Source: Isoperla grammatica (lineage: Eukaryota > Arthropoda > Insecta > Plecoptera > Perlodidae). From it: a stretch of DNA of 64,000 nt. Position numbers and translations under genes: made by a program. The notes under the pieces were generated by a model that saw nothing but the letters and a program-made list of their open reading frames with translations, was not told the DNA's origin and did no database searches. Each line of letters opens with the position of its first letter. Position 1 is the first letter of the stretch. The stretch covers positions 26,934,679 through 26,998,678 of the forward strand of contig OX246749.1 in NCBI GenBank assembly GCA_945910005.1, written 5' to 3'. Positions 1 to 10,340 of this stretch are shown here, in pieces.

Positions 1-171
1 CCTTGATAAAATTTTATCCTTACTTACGAAGGCTGTACGACGCAGTAGACAAACAGTCACTGGCTTTGGGCCTAGCTACCATACACTTCTCACTCAACGA
101 TAGATTGTACACATCAAGAAAAAATGACAAACTATGTACGTAAGATATGTCTTTTACCCTGTATCTTGCCG

Positions 172-242
172 TCAGATTTGCCAATTTTTTTTCAAATGCC
201 TTCCTTTGTACGCTTGCGAAGCCCATCTCTGATACGATTTGT
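172..242 (-). CDS. Possible terminal exon of the DUF4806-type gene
   Basis: On the minus strand a good 3' splice site (TTGTATTTTCAG) ends at 243. If the preceding exon ends in phase 1, as the exon at 2276-2438 does, the frame gives about 22 residues (KSYQRWASQAYKGR...) and then a stop. A second frame stays open much longer and cannot be excluded. Membership of the upstream gene is inferred only from strand and phase. Confidence 0.25.
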
Positions 243-299
243 CTGAAAATACAAAGAAGTAGGCTATACATACACTGTAGGTAACAGTTATCATTGTGT

Positions 300-666
300 T
301 ACAGACCTAATTGAAGGAAATAGAATGGCATGGATGTAGGCTACATAGAGCTTGAAATTGAAAACATATTTTCAGTCATGTAATTGGTAGGCCTAGTAGC
401 AATTTTGCTTATGATAGACAAGCATTACAATTGTATGTAAGACCATGTAGGCCTACTTGAATTTTCCTTAAAGCCTTGTTACTTGGTCAACTTATTGATA
501 TAATATTGACTCAACTTGTTGATGGCAATTATAGAATTACTAGTATGTAGCGATTCGATGATAGAGTTTGCAAGGTCCTTCAATCCCCTAGCGGAGGTTC
601 GGTAAACCGGGAGTTCGATAAACCGGGAGTTCGACATGTCATGTACATGCCGTTACAGTATAAACC
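300..666. other. AT-rich intergenic or intronic DNA
   Basis: No gene, RNA or repeat recognised. Short TAGGCCTA-like words are frequent here and throughout the first 20 kb. Confidence 0.5.
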
Positions 667-669
667 TAA

Positions 670-815
670 AGGGGGGTCCACACTTGTGCATTTTCCTCCG
701 AACGAACGATACGCGCAATACCAAATTCGGCTCGTCAAGACGTGTGTCTGAGCCGAGGGCGCCGAACTTTTGCTCGGACTGTTACGGGGGGAAATGCTCA
801 AGTGTGGACACACCT
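670..815. mobile_element. Harbinger-like MITE with TAA target duplication
   Basis: The 146-bp element has imperfect terminal inverted repeats of about 30 bp: AGGGGGGTCCACACTTG at the left, and its complement-like CAAGTGTGGACACACCT at the right. It is flanked by TAA at 667-669 and 816-818. A 3-bp TWA target duplication is typical of PIF/Harbinger elements. The interior has no coding potential, so it is non-autonomous. The superfamily rests on the duplication and the G-rich ends. Confidence 0.6.
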
Positions 816-818
816 TAA

Positions 819-1826
819 CACTCAACAATATGATCACTGGTATGAATGTGCATGCAAATTTTGTTACAATTTGTAGGCCTATTCAAACCTACGTCCATCC
901 ATTCTCGGCCGAGCCGCGCTTCCGGGTGAAAAGCTCGTCATGCTTCACCCTCATTTGGATTAATGACATCACCAATTCATCAGTCCCTAGAAGAAATTTT
1001 AAACATTAGCAAGTAGGCCTTTGGGAGGCCTATAGGCATATGCCAATTGGATCGAAGAATAGGGCCTAACCAACACCCTCGCTTGATCCCAAGCGGCCTA
1101 GGCCACGGTCCAATACGAGGGCCTAGGATAATTAATTACTAGGCTATGCCTATGCCTATCATTTGCTTTGAGACAGAAAAAGATTGTAGAAACAATAGGC
1201 TAGACTGTGAGGAGAAATAATAGCTAACCTAGGCCTAACCAACCTTAACCTATACAATTGTAAACAACAAAGCTAAGCATAGTCCAGGACTAGCCCATGC
1301 CTAGCCCTATTCCAATTTATCGAGAAAAGAGCTTAACCTAGGCCTAAGCATTAACTGAGCAAGAAATAAGACTGTTTTAACAAACTTATAAAACATTAAC
1401 CTAACAAACACCAACGTGTGGGGTTACAGTGGAGGCCTAGACCTGGCCTACACTACACAACAAAGCTGTATATTCCAGATTAATGAAATTTCAGAAGAAC
1501 ATATCAAAATTGATGACATACTATCAATTAAACATAAATTATTTGTTATCTACTATCAAATTCTGATTAAAAACATAATAATACTTACACTTAAATTCGA
1601 GTCCCTCTTGGTCCGCCATTGTTAGTCGCGTTAGTCGGTGTTCTAGTGTACAACTTCACCAACTAGCCGCTACCGACTAGCTTACCGACTAGCCACTAGC
1701 CTACTAACAGCATTGGTCACCTGCTTATGACGACACTTCCGTCAAATTAGTCGGCGAAGCTGACCACAGCTGACCACAGCTAACCTGCTAACCACAGCTA
1801 ACCTGCTGTGCCGAACATAGGCCGAA
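819..1826. other. AT-rich DNA with short direct repeats
   Basis: No gene seen. Around 1650-1815 there are short degenerate direct repeats of CGACTAG and CCACAGCTAACCTGCT. These look like slippage products rather than a named element. Confidence 0.4.
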
Positions 1827-1950
1827 CCTGAATATAAGCCGACCCCCTAACTGGCCTGTTTGAAATATAAAAACTCGTATGCATAAATAAGTTGATAAAC
1901 TGGGACTTTTAGACTTGAAATAATGAAAAATGAGTCGGCTTATATTCAGG
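1827..1950. mobile_element. Small MITE with 17-bp inverted ends
   Basis: CCTGAATATAAGCCGAC at 1827-1843 is matched by its exact reverse complement at 1934-1950, giving a 124-bp inverted-repeat element. No clear target duplication was found, so the superfamily is open. It could be a Tc1/pogo-type derivative. Confidence 0.5.
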
Positions 1951-2275
1951 ACAATAACCTACACTCCTACAGTATTTTAAGTGGGATATATTATACCATT
2001 TATTATGTGCTTCATTGCTGTGAGTATGACGGCTCCAAAGTCACAGTTAACATATACGCGTATACACCCGTATCATACACATAAAAGTCTGTCACTTTCC
2101 AAAGTTAAAAAACCCAAGACCGAACTAAACCCACCAGCCCAACGAGCCACACTATACTGTTTGTACTGTAAATGTGCTGGCACTATCATTTAGCATAATA
2201 TTTTAGGTAAGGCAACATTTCAAAAGTATTAGTACTTTTACCTACAATATTAATTTCATGTATTAATTGACTTAC

Positions 2276-2438
2276 GAGTAATCAGTGTAAGGACCCGTGG
2301 AAAGTCATAGATGGACCTCTTTTCTTTGGTCCCAATCCAGTTCAGTTTCAGTGCAAGCACCTTTGACAGAAGTTTTTTACATATGGTTCGTACCGCATCT
2401 GTCGTGGTGGTACCTCCAAATATGCTCAGGAAAGAAAT
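2276..2438 (-). CDS. DUF4806-domain protein, C-terminal part of the domain (exon)
   Basis: Minus-strand exon of 163 bp bounded by a 3' splice site (AATGTTTCAG) and a strong donor (GTAAGTCAA). It encodes about 54 residues including FLSIFGGTTTTDAVRTI and LALKLNWIGTKEK, ending FPRVLTLIT. The order LS-x-GG, then a helix, then an nW.G..K motif is the second half of the DUF4806 domain found in many arthropod and cnidarian proteins of unknown role. It starts in phase 0 and ends in phase 1. It joins in frame to the exon at 2660-2883. Function is unknown; such proteins often accompany transposon-derived loci. Confidence 0.65.
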
Positions 2439-2659
2439 CTGAAACATTTAAAATTATTTACTTTCTTCTTTCCATCATATTCAGTTATAAAAACTGATTT
2501 ACAAACCAGGAGCACATTATAAGCTACAATGACTCTTGACTATGGAAGTGAGCCCAAACACGTTTATAAACCTTCCTTCTAAACCTTCTCCCAGGCGAGG
2601 GCACCTCATTAGTTCTGAGTTTGAAAAATATGCTGTGATGTATTAAGCGGCCTACTCAC

Positions 2660-2883
2660 CCTTTTCTTCATTTCTCCCTTGTCGCGCAACAATGAATTTA
2701 GGCCAAGAATATCCCGAATGGACTTGCAAGGTATCCCGTCCATATTATCGGGTATAGTGGCAGGCACGCCACTAGCACCAGTGCCCTTTTGTACAGCTGC
2801 AAGTACGGTTTGCAGCAATGCCGTGTTGTGGCGCTCTTGCTTCAGCAGCTCATCCATTTTGCCATTCAGGCGTTCAATAGTAG
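2660..2883 (-). CDS. DUF4806-domain protein, coiled-coil and first half of the domain (exon)
   Basis: Minus-strand exon of 224 bp between TTTCCATTCAG and donor GTGAGT. The predicted peptide begins with a likely short coiled coil (ERLNGKMDELLKQERHN). It continues to GIPCKSIRDILGLNSLL and ends EMKKR, which lines up with the start of DUF4806 (lP.ks..d...l...L). Removing the 221-bp intron joins KKR to ISFLSIFGG, which is where the domain continues. The gene start lies further right and was not found. Confidence 0.6.
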
Positions 2884-2967
2884 CTGAATGGAAATACAAA
2901 TTATATGTATATTATATGTTGTATATTGGTCTGTATACAATATGCATGTTTTATTAATTTAAAAATG

Positions 2968-3059
2968 ACGTTAAGCCCCATTAATCAATCATGCAATAAA
3001 ACAATAAGTAACGAGTTAACTGGTTGAAGCGCCCTTAAACCCAATAAACTCAAACTCAA
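2968..3059 (+). repeat. Short retroposon fragment (R-type, copy 1)
   Basis: The block runs GTTAAGCCCCATTAATC ... AAGTAACGAGTTAAC ... GAAGCGCCCTTAAACCC ... AAACTCAAACTC. The same blocks recur at 8106-8226, 16366-16440 and (3' part only) 35346-35391. The 5' portion is the shared retroposon tail; the 3' portion looks like another retroposon 3' end. The copies differ by internal deletions. Confidence 0.55.
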
Positions 3060-3640
3060 AAATGACAGGCCATAACTCAATGCTTATGGCCTTATGGGCG
3101 AAGTCCCCCCCCGGTCTTAGTATAAACCTCGTAGCGTCTACACCATTGCTTCAATTTCAGTACTGTTTTTTGTTTCGTGCATTAAACACATGCCTGCCGA
3201 ACTATGTTGGTTAAAAGAGTTAAAAATATATGAATTTGGAATTCGCAACTCGAAGGAATCATAAATTATAATTTTTTCTTCAACTTAGTTTGAACTTTAA
3301 TTCTTTTTAGCCAGTATTGGAAAGTTGAGTTCTATAAATGTATCAATGACGGGACATTGAGGTGATTTCTGATTGATTAAAATTGCTGTGATAGTGCTGT
3401 CCTCTGTAGATGTTTCGATGAACTTCTTATTCTTGTGGAATTGGAGGCTTGGTCGAGGAGTGGCTAACGCCCGCCCACCTACCCTTTTTCGCGACAATAG
3501 CTAGACGGCGACAGACAGGATACAAAAGCCTCAGGCCAACAAGTGTTCGCCGGAACATCTTGAAATACCATTCCGCCTCATTGAACTAGTTGTGAAACTG
3601 AAAATCCCTTCAACTCTGTTATTCGTAGTAGCAAACAGAA
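3060..3640. other. No recognised gene
   Basis: A 66-codon minus-strand frame (3297-3497) has no recognisable domain and no clear splice context. Nothing else is supported here. Confidence 0.4.
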
Positions 3641-3654
3641 GTAAACGCGGGCCA

Positions 3655-3810
3655 ATAATACACACAGAAACAGGTGTTGGTGTGGTAAATCGCGGTTCCT
3701 GAGATCCAGGTTCGATTCTAGCTTGTGGATGGGTATTATTTCATTTTCATGTATCACACACTCTCTCGATTAGCATCGTTGCCAAAATGTAAGGCATAGC
3801 CAAATATATC
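3655..3810 (+). mobile_element. tRNA-headed SINE with the shared tail
   Basis: A Pol III B-box-like string (CCAGGTTCGATTCTAGC) lies at about 3706-3722. A degenerate version of the shared 3' tail follows (ATCACACACTCTCTCGATTAG, then TTGCCAAAATG). The A box is weak. A related head occurs in reverse at 6290-6380. The tail is the one carried by the H- and D-type elements elsewhere in the window. Confidence 0.5.
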
Positions 3811-3843
3811 TATATCATACTAAGTATGATAATTATAATTATT

Positions 3844-3911
3844 ATTATAACTAAGTAGCGTAATTGTTTATTATAAGTCTTATAATAGATAATTACGCTG
3901 TTAGTTATAAT
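3844..3911. repeat. Near-perfect 68-bp palindrome
   Basis: Two arms of about 33 bp, starting ATTATAACTAAGTAGCG and ending CGCTGTTAGTTATAAT, fold back with almost no loop. It is likely a tiny foldback MITE or a hairpin-forming AT-rich site. Confidence 0.6.
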
Positions 3912-4239
3912 ACGTTAGTGTTCCTCATCTACCGGCTCGCGACCAGTGACGATATTGCCGCCGGTCAGCGACACAGACCATCCTACGGTAATTATATTAT
4001 AATTTGTTTTTGAAAATAATTTGTCCAGCTTTAGATGCATTTCAAGCTTCCTCTTTATTTGTCAACCCCCCCTCCCCCCCCCCCCCCCCATAGCCACAAC
4101 CACCTCGAAAACTCAGATGAGCGGTTGAATTCAAGGGTAGATCAATTTCCCCTGCACAATTCCAACGATATAGTTATCTAGAAACAATTAATTAATTACA
4201 AATTGTGTGTGTGTGTGACATATAAGACAGAAAGTTAAA

Positions 4240-4315
4240 GAAACGACCCCGCTGGGAATCGAACCCACGTCTCCCACTTGCCGGGCGGGCACTCTGACCA
4301 CTGAGATTTGAGACG
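4240..4315 (-). ncRNA. tRNA-like sequence, left arm of a head-to-head pair
   Basis: Read on the minus strand there is a perfect B box (GGTTCGATTCC), an anticodon-arm-like hairpin CCCGC/GTGGG around a 7-nt loop CCGGCAA, and a D-arm remnant (TCTCAGTGGTCAGAG) whose A box has lost its TAGC start. The acceptor stem pairs poorly and position 33 is C rather than U. It is therefore a tRNA-derived or pseudo-tRNA sequence, not a confident functional tRNA. Confidence 0.45.
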
Positions 4316-4487
4316 GCGAATTACAATGTGTCTTATTTGTTGTTTGATTATTACATTAGGTAACAGGAGAGTTTGTGAAATTCAAGGCTATTTCATGAGT
4401 ATAGTTGAATGGCAGTGCAATCTGCCATCTTCACATGTTATAAAAACAATGCAATTACAAACAACAAATAAGACAGATTGTAATTCG
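4316..4487. repeat. Inverted repeat core between two tRNA-like sequences
   Basis: The 37-bp segment at 4308-4346 (GAATTACAATGTGTC...) is the near-exact reverse complement of about 4455-4492. The inverted repeat continues through both tRNA-like ends, so each arm is about 100 bp. About 100 bp of unique sequence separates them. Confidence 0.6.
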
Positions 4488-4572
4488 CCGTCTCTGTAGC
4501 TCAGTGGTCAGAGTTCCCGCCCGGCAAGTGGGAGACCTAACCTCGATTCCCGGCGAATTCGTTTTTTTTTTT
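4488..4572 (+). ncRNA. tRNA-like sequence, right arm, followed by a T-run
   Basis: A perfect A box (TAGCTCAGTGG) is at about 4497. The same CCCGC/GTGGG anticodon-like arm follows. The B box is damaged (CCTCGATTCC), and a run of about 12 T at 4561-4572 could end Pol III transcription. In the loop CCGGCAA the anticodon would be GGC. Each arm keeps the promoter box that the other has lost. Confidence 0.45.
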
Positions 4573-4879
4573 ACCTTTTTACCCTACGTGTACAAAGGAA
4601 TGCACCTCCTACTCCTTCAATCCTCTAGAAAGAAATGTAAAGTAAATACATATTTTTAATATAAACGTGGTTCTTGACCGTAAAATAATTCAATAGATAA
4701 AAATTAACAACGAAGATTTACGTAATATTATATGATACAATAATAATTAATGAATTAATTAATCAAACAATTAAAAGTCTTGACAACATTTAAGTGATAA
4801 CGGGTATAGGACAGGTCGGAATGATTTTGTGAATGCTTGGATATGTAATGTATGTAATTATGTAGGTAATTATTATGTA
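4573..4879. other. AT-rich DNA
   Basis: No feature recognised. Confidence 0.4.
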
Positions 4880-5245
4880 TTATGTAATATGTAATTGCGC
4901 GATACATTGTTTTGTATTATTTATAATTTGTTCAGTATGTCAATGCTTGGATATGTTCAATTGTGCGATACATTGGTTTGTATTATTTATAATTTGTTCC
5001 GTATGTCAATGCTTGGATATGTTCAATTGCGCGATACGTTGTTTTGTATTATTTATAATTTGTTCAGTATGTCAATGCTTGGATATGTTCAATTGCGCGA
5101 GACATTGTTTTGTATTATTTATAATTTGTTCCGTATGTCAATGCTTGGATATGATCAATTGCGCGATACGTTGTTTTGTATTATTTATAATTTGTTCCGT
5201 TTGTCAATGCCTGGATATGTTCAATAGCGCGATACGTTGTTTTGT
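4880..5245. repeat. 66-bp minisatellite, about 5.5 copies
   Basis: The marker CAATGCTTGGATATG recurs at 4941, 5007, 5073 and 5139 and, slightly altered, at 5205, exactly 66 bp apart. Because 66 is divisible by three, two overlapping frames stay open through the array. There is no sign that either is translated. Degenerate half-units continue to about 5470. Confidence 0.8.
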
Positions 5246-6070
5246 ATTTCAAGCTAGGAAATGTTCGATCGGGCGATACTTTGTACTTTAAAGGAATTGT
5301 TCCTATATTAACGTAATTTGTTTTGTATTACTGATAATTGGTTTTGTTTTATATAAATACGTGATTGATTGATGTGTAAATTTGTTATGTATGACAACCC
5401 TGGGGTACATTCAATTGCGCGAAAGTTTGTTTTGTATTTTCAACCAAGGAAATGTTCGATCGGACAATACTTTGTTGGTACTGTTCGATATGATACTCAT
5501 TTTGTTTTCTATCGTTCATATTTCGATTTGTATTACAAAAGGAAATGTTTTAGGTGATATTTTGTTGTATATTCGAACTTGGGAACCTGGAAGTGTTCGA
5601 TTGGGCATATCTGTGACTATTTCAATTTTCACTAATTACCACAGAGACAGATTACACAATTTATTATGTGTGTGATTCTGTCATCGTTACACTTATTCCA
5701 TAACACTTCATCTACATAAACATGTAAAAGAATTCATGATTTTGTTGTTGATTGGTTAATGTTGTTACATTGTTTCAAACTTATAATACAGCAGACAATG
5801 CTACATTTGTGATTAGATTATTGATTTGACTCATTGTTTCTAAATCCACTTCTGACCCGTACTTTGAATTGCATGTGATTGTCTTTACTTACAGAACTTT
5901 TCATCAATATGTTTCCATAAAGAGGGATCAAACATACTAGTGTTTGTATTTCGATTTCAGTCTTTCACCCTTTATCCTAACGTCAGAAGACCAAGGAATG
6001 TTGGCATTGGTATAGGATAGGGGAAGGCTATAGTCAATCCCACGCAATTATGCAGGGCAGTGAGTAATAA
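5246..6070. other. AT-rich DNA
   Basis: Decaying copies of the preceding minisatellite extend to about 5600; nothing else is recognised. Confidence 0.4.
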
Positions 6071-6084
6071 TAATTATTTTTAGT

Positions 6085-6290
6085 ACGTATTCCTGCTGTA
6101 TGGTGCAAATTATTGTTTCCCGATGACGTCTCTTTAGATGGAAAACTAGAAAAGTATGTGGATAGTTTGGTAGGAACTTGGGAGGCTTGTTTACAACTAC
6201 TGAGGAAAACATCGGAAAGTGCGTCAGTCGGGATTGCCGATAACGGTATCGAACTGGGGAACTCCGTATTTGTATTTCGTATATTCGTAC
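6085..6290 (+). CDS. Unrecognised exon-like frame
   Basis: A 3' splice-like site (TTATTTTTAG) is followed by an open frame with balanced codon use. Its peptide includes VWCKLLFPDDVSLDG and LVGTWEACLQLLRK. I do not recognise a domain. The frame then runs into a reverse tRNA-like SINE head at 6290-6380, so its last third is not host sequence. Confidence 0.25.
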
Positions 6291-6380
6291 ACCAAGATGA
6301 GATGGCACTACACGACAACCATGCTCAAGCTAGGATTCAAACCTGGAACGCGGAGTTCTTGGTGTACCAACATGTAATAT
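6290..6380 (-). mobile_element. Truncated tRNA-like SINE head
   Basis: On the minus strand CCAGGTTTGAATCCTAGC is a near-perfect B box. The flanking words resemble the head at 3655-3730. No tail was found, so the copy is truncated. Confidence 0.35.
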
Positions 6381-6399
6381 TGTTCCGTTATTGAATCCT

Positions 6400-7245
6400 A
6401 TTACTATCTTTGGAAGTAAACAGAAAAAGTATTTCCTGATCTCTGATCACAGGTAGTAAGATTCCTTGCCCTACCCCCACCCCCCTACCGCACGGGCCTC
6501 AGTCACAGGTGCCAGTGCTCAAATTGGCAGCCTCCTAACCCTTGTCCCATTGTTCAAGTGCACAAAAGCAACCACTACCCTTTTTACAGCGAGATGTTTT
6601 TTGTGATTGATATTATTTATTATACTTTTAACTTGCCAGCTTTATAATATGAACATTTGAATGTGAACTGCAATTTGAGTTTTGTCTCTACGATAAAAAT
6701 TACGCTTATTGTATTTCTCTAATATAGGCTCTAATATAGGCTATTTACCTTATTTTTTATCGTAGAAACATAAATCAAAATCAGTTGTTTATCGAATTAT
6801 TCACATATTAATACTGAAAAGAAAAATATACAATACTATCATCAAAAAGGATATCTGTAAAAACTAAAAAGCGCTGTGGTTTCTTTTGTTCATCTGAACA
6901 ATGCGACTAGGAAGGGTCGTAGACCGAGTCCAAGCCTGGCTCGGACGACTCCAGCACATTTCAATAGGATTTGTTTCTGGTGACATACAAAAACAACTGC
7001 CGCAAACCACCTTCACAGAGTAACCAATGAACGGCGAGCGAGAAAAATCTTGAAAGGACTCTGGGCCAGCCCCTAATGTGCTTATTTTACACACCCACTT
7101 TGCCTCAAAAAGTCAACCGAGCGTGAAAGGCTAGGGGTACTTCGGCCTTATGGCCTACCTATGTGGTAACAAATGTAGGCCTACCTTTGTGGATGGTGCA
7201 GTTTTGGCACTCTGCAGGCATAGCTCTGGGAGTCTTGTCTTTAGC
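6400..7245. other. No recognised gene
   Basis: An imperfect inverted repeat of TTCTACGATAAAAA (about 6685 and 6758) suggests a small hairpin or MITE remnant. Nothing else was seen. Confidence 0.35.
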
Positions 7246-7249
7246 CTTA

Positions 7250-7410
7250 GGCATGGTAGTTTTAGTAGTTTTTAGTAACGTAATTTTAGGCGTAGTTTTA
7301 GTTGTTTTAAGTGGCGTAATTTTAGGTGTAGTTTTAGCGTTTCAGGTGGCGTAATTTTAGGTGTAGCTTTAGTTGTTTCAGGTGGCGTAATTTTAGGTGT
7401 AGTTTTAGTA
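7250..7410. repeat. 36-bp minisatellite, about 4 copies
   Basis: CGTAATTTTAGG starts at 7279, 7315, 7350 and 7386, a period of 35-36 bp. The unit is rich in GTTTTAG. Confidence 0.7.
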
Positions 7411-8105
7411 ATAGTAAATATCATAAAAAAATATAATAAATAAAAATATAGTAAATAACAAATCAATCAACCTTATAAACAAGATTTAAATAGGAAAAAT
7501 AGGCACTGATAACCCAGATGTTTTGTGCCTTTGAACCACAAATAATAATAATTATAATAAGGCGGGACTCTAGGCAAACCATACAAACACATTTATGTCA
7601 ATTTAGACTAAAATTCAATACTAAATCTTGCATATTATGCGAGCAACAAAACGAGACCTCAAAATTACAGGGTTCTATCTGACGTTTCCTTCATTTTACA
7701 GGAGAGCCTTCTAAAGTTTTGTCTCCTGTGATTATGAAATGTCATGACTAGTAAATGTTCTTGTGTATACAATATGTACACAAGACTAGGTAGGATAGTT
7801 TGAGTCGAAATAATGTAGTATACAATCATTATTATGGTTGTTTATTTCAATTACAAAACGTCATTGCAGTGCAGATGGAACCGCTGCATACTGAAATGCT
7901 TATTCACATGAAGATAACAAAAGTTCTATCCTGAATGTTTGCATATTACAGATCTTTTGCTTGATTGATTATAATAACAAACGTAGGCCTAAATGAAGAA
8001 TTATTATTACTTTTAATTAATAATTAATAATTAATTTAAGTCGATCATAAATAATTAAAACCAAATTATTTACTAATAATTCATTTAAATTTATTAAGTC
8101 ACATT
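7411..8105. other. AT-rich DNA
   Basis: No feature recognised. Confidence 0.4.
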
Positions 8106-8226
8106 CAGTTAAGCCCCATTAATCAATCATGCAATAAAACAATAAGTAACGAGTTACATTATCTTGGTGGCGCAAAATGACCTAACTGGTTGAAGCGCCC
8201 TTAAACCCAAATAAACTCAAAAGTAA
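8106..8226 (+). repeat. Short retroposon fragment (R-type, copy 2)
   Basis: The longest of the four copies. It keeps the middle block GGTGGCGCAAAATGACC between GAGTTAC and ACTGGTTGAAGCGCCC that is missing from copy 1. Confidence 0.55.
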
Positions 8227-8399
8227 GAAATTAATGATTAGTTAATTATCAATATGTGCTGTGTAGGTCTATAAAGTAAATTTTGAAAGGTAGAAAACCG
8301 AACCGCATATGTGAATGATTTTTTTTAGACTACAAATGGCCTACTGTCTAGATGACATGATTATTGATGTATCCATGATATCGATACGGTATCGATATC

Positions 8400-9140
8400 G
8401 ATACAAACCCCTGAGAACAGTCAGAGGTGTAGACCCGCCCCGGCGCCCCAACCTTCTGGGCCCGGCCGTGCGCCCCCGACCCCGCGACAAGGGAGGAGAG
8501 AAGACGTCGCCCCCCGATGAGGATGTCGAAGAGCGCCCCCCACGGGCATGGGGAACCGCTCCAGCTGCAGGCAAGTGTCCTTACGGCCCCGGACCTGCAT
8601 GCCCCCTCGGCACCACAGGGGGGGGGGGCTCTGGATGGTGGTCGAGCCCCCCGACGGCGGCGCCGACTCAGCTCGTGGGCGGCCACCCCGCGCTGCATAG
8701 GCTGCCTCCGGATCTTGCGGACAGCCCCATCCTCCTTGCGCGGAGCAGCGCCAGCCTTCCGGGACCCCCAGCACGACGAGGGGGAGACGGGGTCCGGACC
8801 GCCCCCTGAAGGTCTCGATGGTCTGAGTCAGGGGAGCTTGACTGGGGCACTGGCTATATGGTTGGATCAAGTACCAGTGTCCCCGTATACACTCCCCCCG
8901 CCACCCGCGCAGCGGCCTCATCAACGCCTTCTCGCCGTGGTGGCGATCTCTTCAGTGGGCGTTGACGGCCCGGAAGTCCCCAAAGCGTAAGGAGTGAGGT
9001 AGGCACTCATACTCAAGACGCCTCCCCTCGTGTTTCGTTGTGAGGTGCTTCGCCAGGTCAGACTGTCGGGAGATGAACCCCCGCCCTGTCTGTGGGCGCT
9101 TCCTGGCGCACGGAACTGGACGCACTCCACGCACTTCCAG
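8400..9140 (-). pseudogene. GC-rich fragment, possible 5' part of an R2-type LINE
   Basis: This block is far more GC-rich than its surroundings and has proline/arginine-rich frames. On the minus strand near 8960-9110 one frame reads GRGFISRQSDLAKHLTTKH, then YECLPHSLRF and RAVNAH. This resembles paired zinc fingers at the N-terminus of R2-group LINE proteins; the CxxC half of the first finger (CVEC) lies in another frame, implying a frameshift. The downstream Pro/Arg-rich stretch fits the linker in such proteins. No reverse transcriptase follows. Confidence 0.35.
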
Positions 9141-9792
9141 TTAGTCTTGGAACATGGCAGATAAGTTTCTTGGTGCGTCTGATTAGTATATGATATCGTG
9201 GCCAGCCCAGGACGGCAGCAACAGGTACTGAAAGTAGATCTATATATATATAGGCTTAAAATCACATTTGAAAAACAGTTATGAAAACTCCGACTTGGTG
9301 GCAGCGCCAGGCCCGGACATGGTGGTAACGCCGCCCGCCGATAAAAAAGTGCACTTTATAACAAACACTTGGCAAAAACACCCACAGAAAGCATTAGTTA
9401 TATAGGCCGGACGCCGTTACAAAGAAGGTGTTGTCCTCACAACTAGTTACTCTGGCCAGCGTAGTGATATGTGTACGTTTACGCAGTGCTCATCCGCGCA
9501 CTATACCTGTTAGAGTGAAAATACACTGATCGGCAAGGCGGTGTTACAAAATACTAGCTTTGGTAGGCTGTGACTGAAAAATACTAAGATCAAGAAAGCT
9601 TCGACTTCTGTGTGTTGCTAGGATACTTGATGTATTTCTTTGTCATTTGATGGTCAGTTGTCTTTATTGCCGTTTCGTGTTTGACAGAAGTTTAGTTCAC
9701 GTGGGGGAAATATGGCGACGTTTTTTCTATAATATGTGACGCCCGTGTTCGACTGATTTACCCTGTAATATTATTTATGAAAATTTATTACA
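9141..9792. other. No gene; holds the left arm of a 34-bp inverted repeat
   Basis: GGACGCCGTTACAAAGAAGG at about 9404 reappears inverted near 10210. Otherwise nothing recognised. Confidence 0.4.
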
Positions 9793-9892
9793 GATATCAA
9801 GAAACATGGACACTGAAAACATTACTCGAGATCTTTCAGAGTGGTCATACGCGTTCCATGTGCCCTTAGTGTACAATATGCAGACAGACAAA
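9793..9892 (+). CDS. Candidate first coding exon, unknown protein
   Basis: The exon is bounded by acceptor TTTATTACAG and donor GTACGT. The first ATG (about 9806) opens MDTENITRDLSEWSYAFHV and continues PLVYNMQTDK to the donor. The peptide recalls the short helical N-termini (W-x-x-x-x-x-v) of some arthropod transposon-derived proteins, but this is weak. No downstream exon was identified before the LINE array begins. Confidence 0.3.
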
Positions 9893-10340
9893 GGTACGTC
9901 GTCCGTAGCTGTTCCTTCTTCGGCACCTTAATGCCTAGCATGATGGGATGGAACTACTTTAAATTTTCACTAAATTAGATAATAAGAAACTATAGTGTAT
10001 TCATGCATAATTTAACCGCAAACACATACCAAGAGGGAGGTAAATAGCATTTAAACCAGGGCCCATGTCCACCAACCTATGAAATAACAATACATGTTTA
10101 CTTCTGGTAAGGCAAAGAGTAGTAGGCTACATTTAAGTTGGTATTAAAGCGTGTGAGGTCACTTGCTATTACATCATCCGTGATGACAACACCTTCTTTG
10201 TTACGGCGTCCGACCTAGTGAGATGAAGTAGCACACTGCTTGCGAAGCTTTTTAATGCGACCCAGAGAGTGCGCTGATGGCCTACAACCAACTAACACAC
10301 TCAGCAACGACGACGCACTATAACTAGGTTACCCCTCAAC
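9893..10340. other. No gene; holds the right arm of a 34-bp inverted repeat
   Basis: Bases 10181-10216 are the near-exact reverse complement of 9400-9434. Confidence 0.4.

Noticed and set aside
4240..4572. Two functional tRNA genes
   Set aside because: Acceptor stems pair poorly, the base before the anticodon is C, and each copy lacks one internal promoter box.
4875..5291. 138-codon cysteine-rich frame
   Set aside because: Product of the 66-bp minisatellite; two overlapping frames are equally open and the unit has no signal peptide at a unique start.
8315..8990. Several long GC-rich frames on both strands
   Set aside because: High GC content removes stops in all frames; only the zinc-finger-like minus-strand words near 8960-9110 point to a real origin.
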